Positions 61,863-64,000 of a stretch of DNA of 64,000 nt are shown here, one piece after another. Source of the DNA: Thermosipho atlanticus DSM 15807 (GTDB lineage: Bacteria; Thermotogota; Thermotogae; Thermotogales; Fervidobacteriaceae); NCBI RefSeq assembly GCF_900129985.1, contig NZ_FQXN01000003.1, positions 62,001 through 126,000 on the forward strand, in the 5' to 3' direction. Position 1 is the stretch's first letter. Each line of letters begins with the position of its first letter. Under the pieces are notes generated by a model. That model ran no database searches and was not told the DNA's origin. It saw only the letters and a list, made by a program, of their open reading frames with translations. A program made the position numbers and the translations under genes.

Positions 61863-63542
61863 ATGTTCGAAAAGGAAGAATTAGAAAGAATAGAAAAAGG
61901 TATGGAAAACTATGAATCACAAGTTGAAAAAGTAAAACAAAAATTTCCAGAAAGAAAAGAAAAATTTGTTTCAACGTCTGGATATGAAATAAAGAGATTG
62001 TATACCCCAATAGATGTATCAGATTTAGATTATGAAAAGGATTTAGGATTTCCTGGGCAGTTTCCGTTTACTCGTGGTGTACAACCTACGATGTATAGAG
62101 GCAGATTTTGGACAATGAGACAATACGCGGGATTTGGAACTGCTGAAGAATCAAACAAAAGGTACAAATATTTATTATCCCAAGGTCAAACAGGACTGTC
62201 GGTTGCTTTTGATTTACCGACACAAATAGGATATGATTCGGATGATCCAATGGCAGAAGGGGAAGTTGGAAAAGTTGGGGTTGCAATTGATTCGCTTAAA
62301 GACATGGAAGTTTTGTTTGATGGAATTCCCTTAGATAAAGTTAGCACTTCAATGACCATTAATAGTACAGCAGCGATTTTACTTGCAATGTATATTGTTG
62401 TTGCCGAAAAACAAGGAGTGCCTCTGGAAAAATTATCGGGAACTATCCAAAATGATATTTTAAAGGAATATATTGCAAGAGGAACATATATATTTCCACC
62501 GCAACCATCAATGAAAATTATCACTGATATTTTCGAGTATTGTTCAAAAAATATGCCTAGATGGAATCCTATTAGCATTAGTGGTTATCATATTAGAGAA
62601 GCTGGTTCAACTGCTGTTCAAGAAGTTGCTTTTACATTAGCTGATGCAATTGCATATGTTGAAACAGCAATTAAGGCTGGTCTTGATCCAAATATCTTTG
62701 GTCAAAGACTTTCCTTCTTCTTCGCGGCGCATAACAATTTCTTGGAAGAAATAGCTAAATTTAGGGCTGCTAGAAGATTGTGGGCTAAGATTATGAAATA
62801 TAGGTTTGGTGTTACAAATGAAAAGGCAATGAGATTGAGATTTCATACCCAGACAGGTGGTTCAACTTTAACAGCTCAACAACCTCTTAACAATATAATT
62901 AGAGTGACTTTACAAGCGTTAGCTGCAGTACTTGGTGGAACACAATCCTTACATACAAACAGTTTTGATGAAGCATTAGGCCTTCCTACTGAAGAATCTG
63001 CAATGATTGCTTTGAGAACGCAACAAATAATTGCATATGAATCAGGTGTGGCAGATACAATTGATCCTTTGGCTGGCTCTTATGTTATTGAATCTATGAC
63101 AAATGAAATTGAAAAAGGAGCAGAAGAGTATATAAATAAAATCGATTCAATGGGTGGAATGGTTAGAGCAATTGAAATGGGATATGTTCAAAAGGAAATT
63201 CATGAAAGTGCGTACAAAATGCAGCTTGCAGTTGAAAATGGTGAAGAAATAATTGTTGGAGTAAATAAATTCAAAGTAAATGAAGAAGCACAACAGAGAA
63301 AAATTTTGAAAGTTGATCCTCAACTTGAGGAAAAACAGAAACAAGAGTTAAAAAGATTGAAGAAAAATAGAGATAATGAAAAAGTGAAAAAAGCTTTGAA
63401 AAATTTAGAAAATGCAGCCATTAATAATGACAATTTAATGCCATATATAATAGAGGCTGTAAAAGTATATGCGACAGTTGGAGAAATTAGTAATGTTTTA
63501 CGAAAAGTATACGGGGAATATAACGAAACGATTATAATTTAA
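61863..63542 (+). CDS. Methylmalonyl-CoA mutase, large (catalytic) subunit
   Basis: 559-residue TIM-barrel subunit of a split methylmalonyl-CoA mutase, lacking the B12-binding domain, which must be encoded separately. Seen are [36 protein letters not shown] from residue about 63, [11 protein letters not shown] near 163, [12 protein letters not shown] near 275 and [22 protein letters not shown] near 330. [16 protein letters not shown] lies near 365. It interconverts succinyl-CoA and methylmalonyl-CoA with adenosylcobalamin. GGGGG site before ATG 61863. A carboxyltransferase-family gene is three genes upstream. Confidence 0.94.
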   Translation: MFEKEELERIEKGMENYESQVEKVKQKFPERKEKFVSTSGYEIKRLYTPIDVSDLDYEKDLGFPGQFPFTRGVQPTMYRGRFWTMRQYAGFGTAEESNKRYKYLLSQGQTGLSVAFDLPTQIGYDSDDPMAEGEVGKVGVAIDSLKDMEVLFDGIPLDKVSTSMTINSTAAILLAMYIVVAEKQGVPLEKLSGTIQNDILKEYIARGTYIFPPQPSMKIITDIFEYCSKNMPRWNPISISGYHIREAGSTAVQEVAFTLADAIAYVETAIKAGLDPNIFGQRLSFFFAAHNNFLEEIAKFRAARRLWAKIMKYRFGVTNEKAMRLRFHTQTGGSTLTAQQPLNNIIRVTLQALAAVLGGTQSLHTNSFDEALGLPTEESAMIALRTQQIIAYESGVADTIDPLAGSYVIESMTNEIEKGAEEYINKIDSMGGMVRAIEMGYVQKEIHESAYKMQLAVENGEEIIVGVNKFKVNEEAQQRKILKVDPQLEEKQKQELKRLKKNRDNEKVKKALKNLENAAINNDNLMPYIIEAVKVYATVGEISNVLRKVYGEYNETIII

Positions 63543-63555
63543 GGGAGGTGTAATT

Positions 63556-64000
63556 ATGACTGATAAAGGCACATGGATGGTAAAAGAAGGTTTTGCTGAA
63601 ATGTTTAAAGGTGGAGTTATAATGGACGTTACCACTGCTGAACAAGCTAAGATAGCAGAAGAGGCAGGAGCAGTTGCAGTTATGGCACTTGAAAGAGTTC
63701 CTGCTGATATAAGAAAAGCTGGTGGCGTTGCACGAATGGCGAGTATAAGTAAAATAAAAGAAATTATGGAAGCTGTTTCAATTCCTGTGATGGCAAAAGT
63801 TAGAATTGGTCATATAGCAGAAGCAAGAATCTTGGAGGCCCTTGGAATTGATTTTATTGATGAATCAGAAGTTCTTACACCTGCAGATGATAAATATCAT
63901 ATAAACAAATGGGATTTTAAAGTACCATTTGTTTGTGGAGCAAGAAATCTTGGAGAAGCATTGAGAAGAATTGCTGAAGGAGCAGCAATGATTAGAACAA
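63556..64000 (+). CDS. pdxS: Pyridoxal 5'-phosphate synthase PdxS (C-terminus beyond window)
   Basis: Synthase subunit of the DXP-independent PLP pathway, making PLP from ribose 5-phosphate, glyceraldehyde 3-phosphate and glutamine-derived ammonia (from PdxT). I translated from ATG 63556 (GGGAGGTG upstream): [47 protein letters not shown], and later KARIGH-like [22 protein letters not shown] and [23 protein letters not shown] end the visible part. The active-site Lys in the first segment and Asp in DVT are present. 148 residues are visible; pdxT, if adjacent, is outside. Confidence 0.97.
   Translation, partial: MTDKGTWMVKEGFAEMFKGGVIMDVTTAEQAKIAEEAGAVAVMALERVPADIRKAGGVARMASISKIKEIMEAVSIPVMAKVRIGHIAEARILEALGIDFIDESEVLTPADDKYHINKWDFKVPFVCGARNLGEALRRIAEGAAMIRT

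Overview
The window looks like a chromosomal segment of an AT-rich, anaerobic, fermentative member of the Thermotogae, most plausibly a Thermosipho-like organism. This is inference from gene content. The 60-residue ferredoxin has the Thermotoga single-cluster pattern with six cysteines at the expected positions. A TM1266-type hydrogenase-system regulator is present. The lysine riboswitch closely resembles the Thermotoga asd riboswitch, DnaA has a divergent DNA-binding signature, and energy metabolism is fermentative. Coding is dense, most genes are 0-20 nt apart or overlap, and I saw no tRNA, rRNA, CRISPR array or intact insertion sequence.

Layout. (1) 1-9460, minus strand: a ten-gene run reading M55 D-aminopeptidase, phosphate acyltransferase (Ptb-like), carbamate kinase, a degenerate NtrC-like regulator, ispD, a UPF0104 membrane protein, DUF1858, DUF47, a PiT phosphate permease and mutS2 (cut by the window edge). 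(2) 9461-12929: dnaA, ferredoxin and a convergent glutamate-semialdehyde dehydrogenase. (3) 13150-20006, plus strand: a large unknown membrane protein, then a BMP-type nucleoside ABC transporter and a small regulator. (4) 20690-30894, plus strand: a purine module with a three-subunit molybdenum hydroxylase, a xanthine/uracil permease, the AllH/AllF/AllG (YlbF/FdrA/YlbE) carbamoyltransferase set, a cyclase-family amidohydrolase and a GNAT-like protein. This module is bracketed by two homologous intergenic segments (about 20007-20470 and 30931-31112), each with the same pair of terminator hairpins. (5) 31156-47466, minus strand: hutU, an M20 peptidase, NUDIX, a beta-propeller protein, an rRNA methyltransferase-like protein, an Fe-alcohol dehydrogenase, glycine cleavage P and T proteins, nicotinate phosphoribosyltransferase, lnt, a DegT aminotransferase and a UbiE-like methyltransferase. 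(6) 47975-54478, minus strand: a complete riboswitch-controlled lysine operon of the acetylase type except for the deacetylase. (7) 54592-56406, minus strand: two membrane transporters. (8) 56632-64000, plus strand: DUF3783, infB, a carboxyltransferase subunit, an AcpS-FolK fusion, a class II aldolase, methylmalonyl-CoA mutase and the start of pdxS.

The most interesting reading is that regions 3-5, with carbamate kinase in region 1, could form an anaerobic purine-fermentation system. Purine nucleosides or bases would be imported and oxidised to xanthine, and the ring opened by the cyclase-family hydrolase. The ureido group would be released as carbamoyl phosphate by AllFGH and cashed in as ATP by carbamate kinase. 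Residual glycine units would enter the glycine cleavage proteins. The individual family assignments are solid; the joined-up pathway is a hypothesis. Other points worth attention are GcvT with an N-terminal DUF2007 domain and a perfect internal ribosome binding site at the domain junction, an AcpS-FolK fusion, and a sigma54-activator-like protein that has lost its ATPase core and carries a terminator-like hairpin in its first codons.
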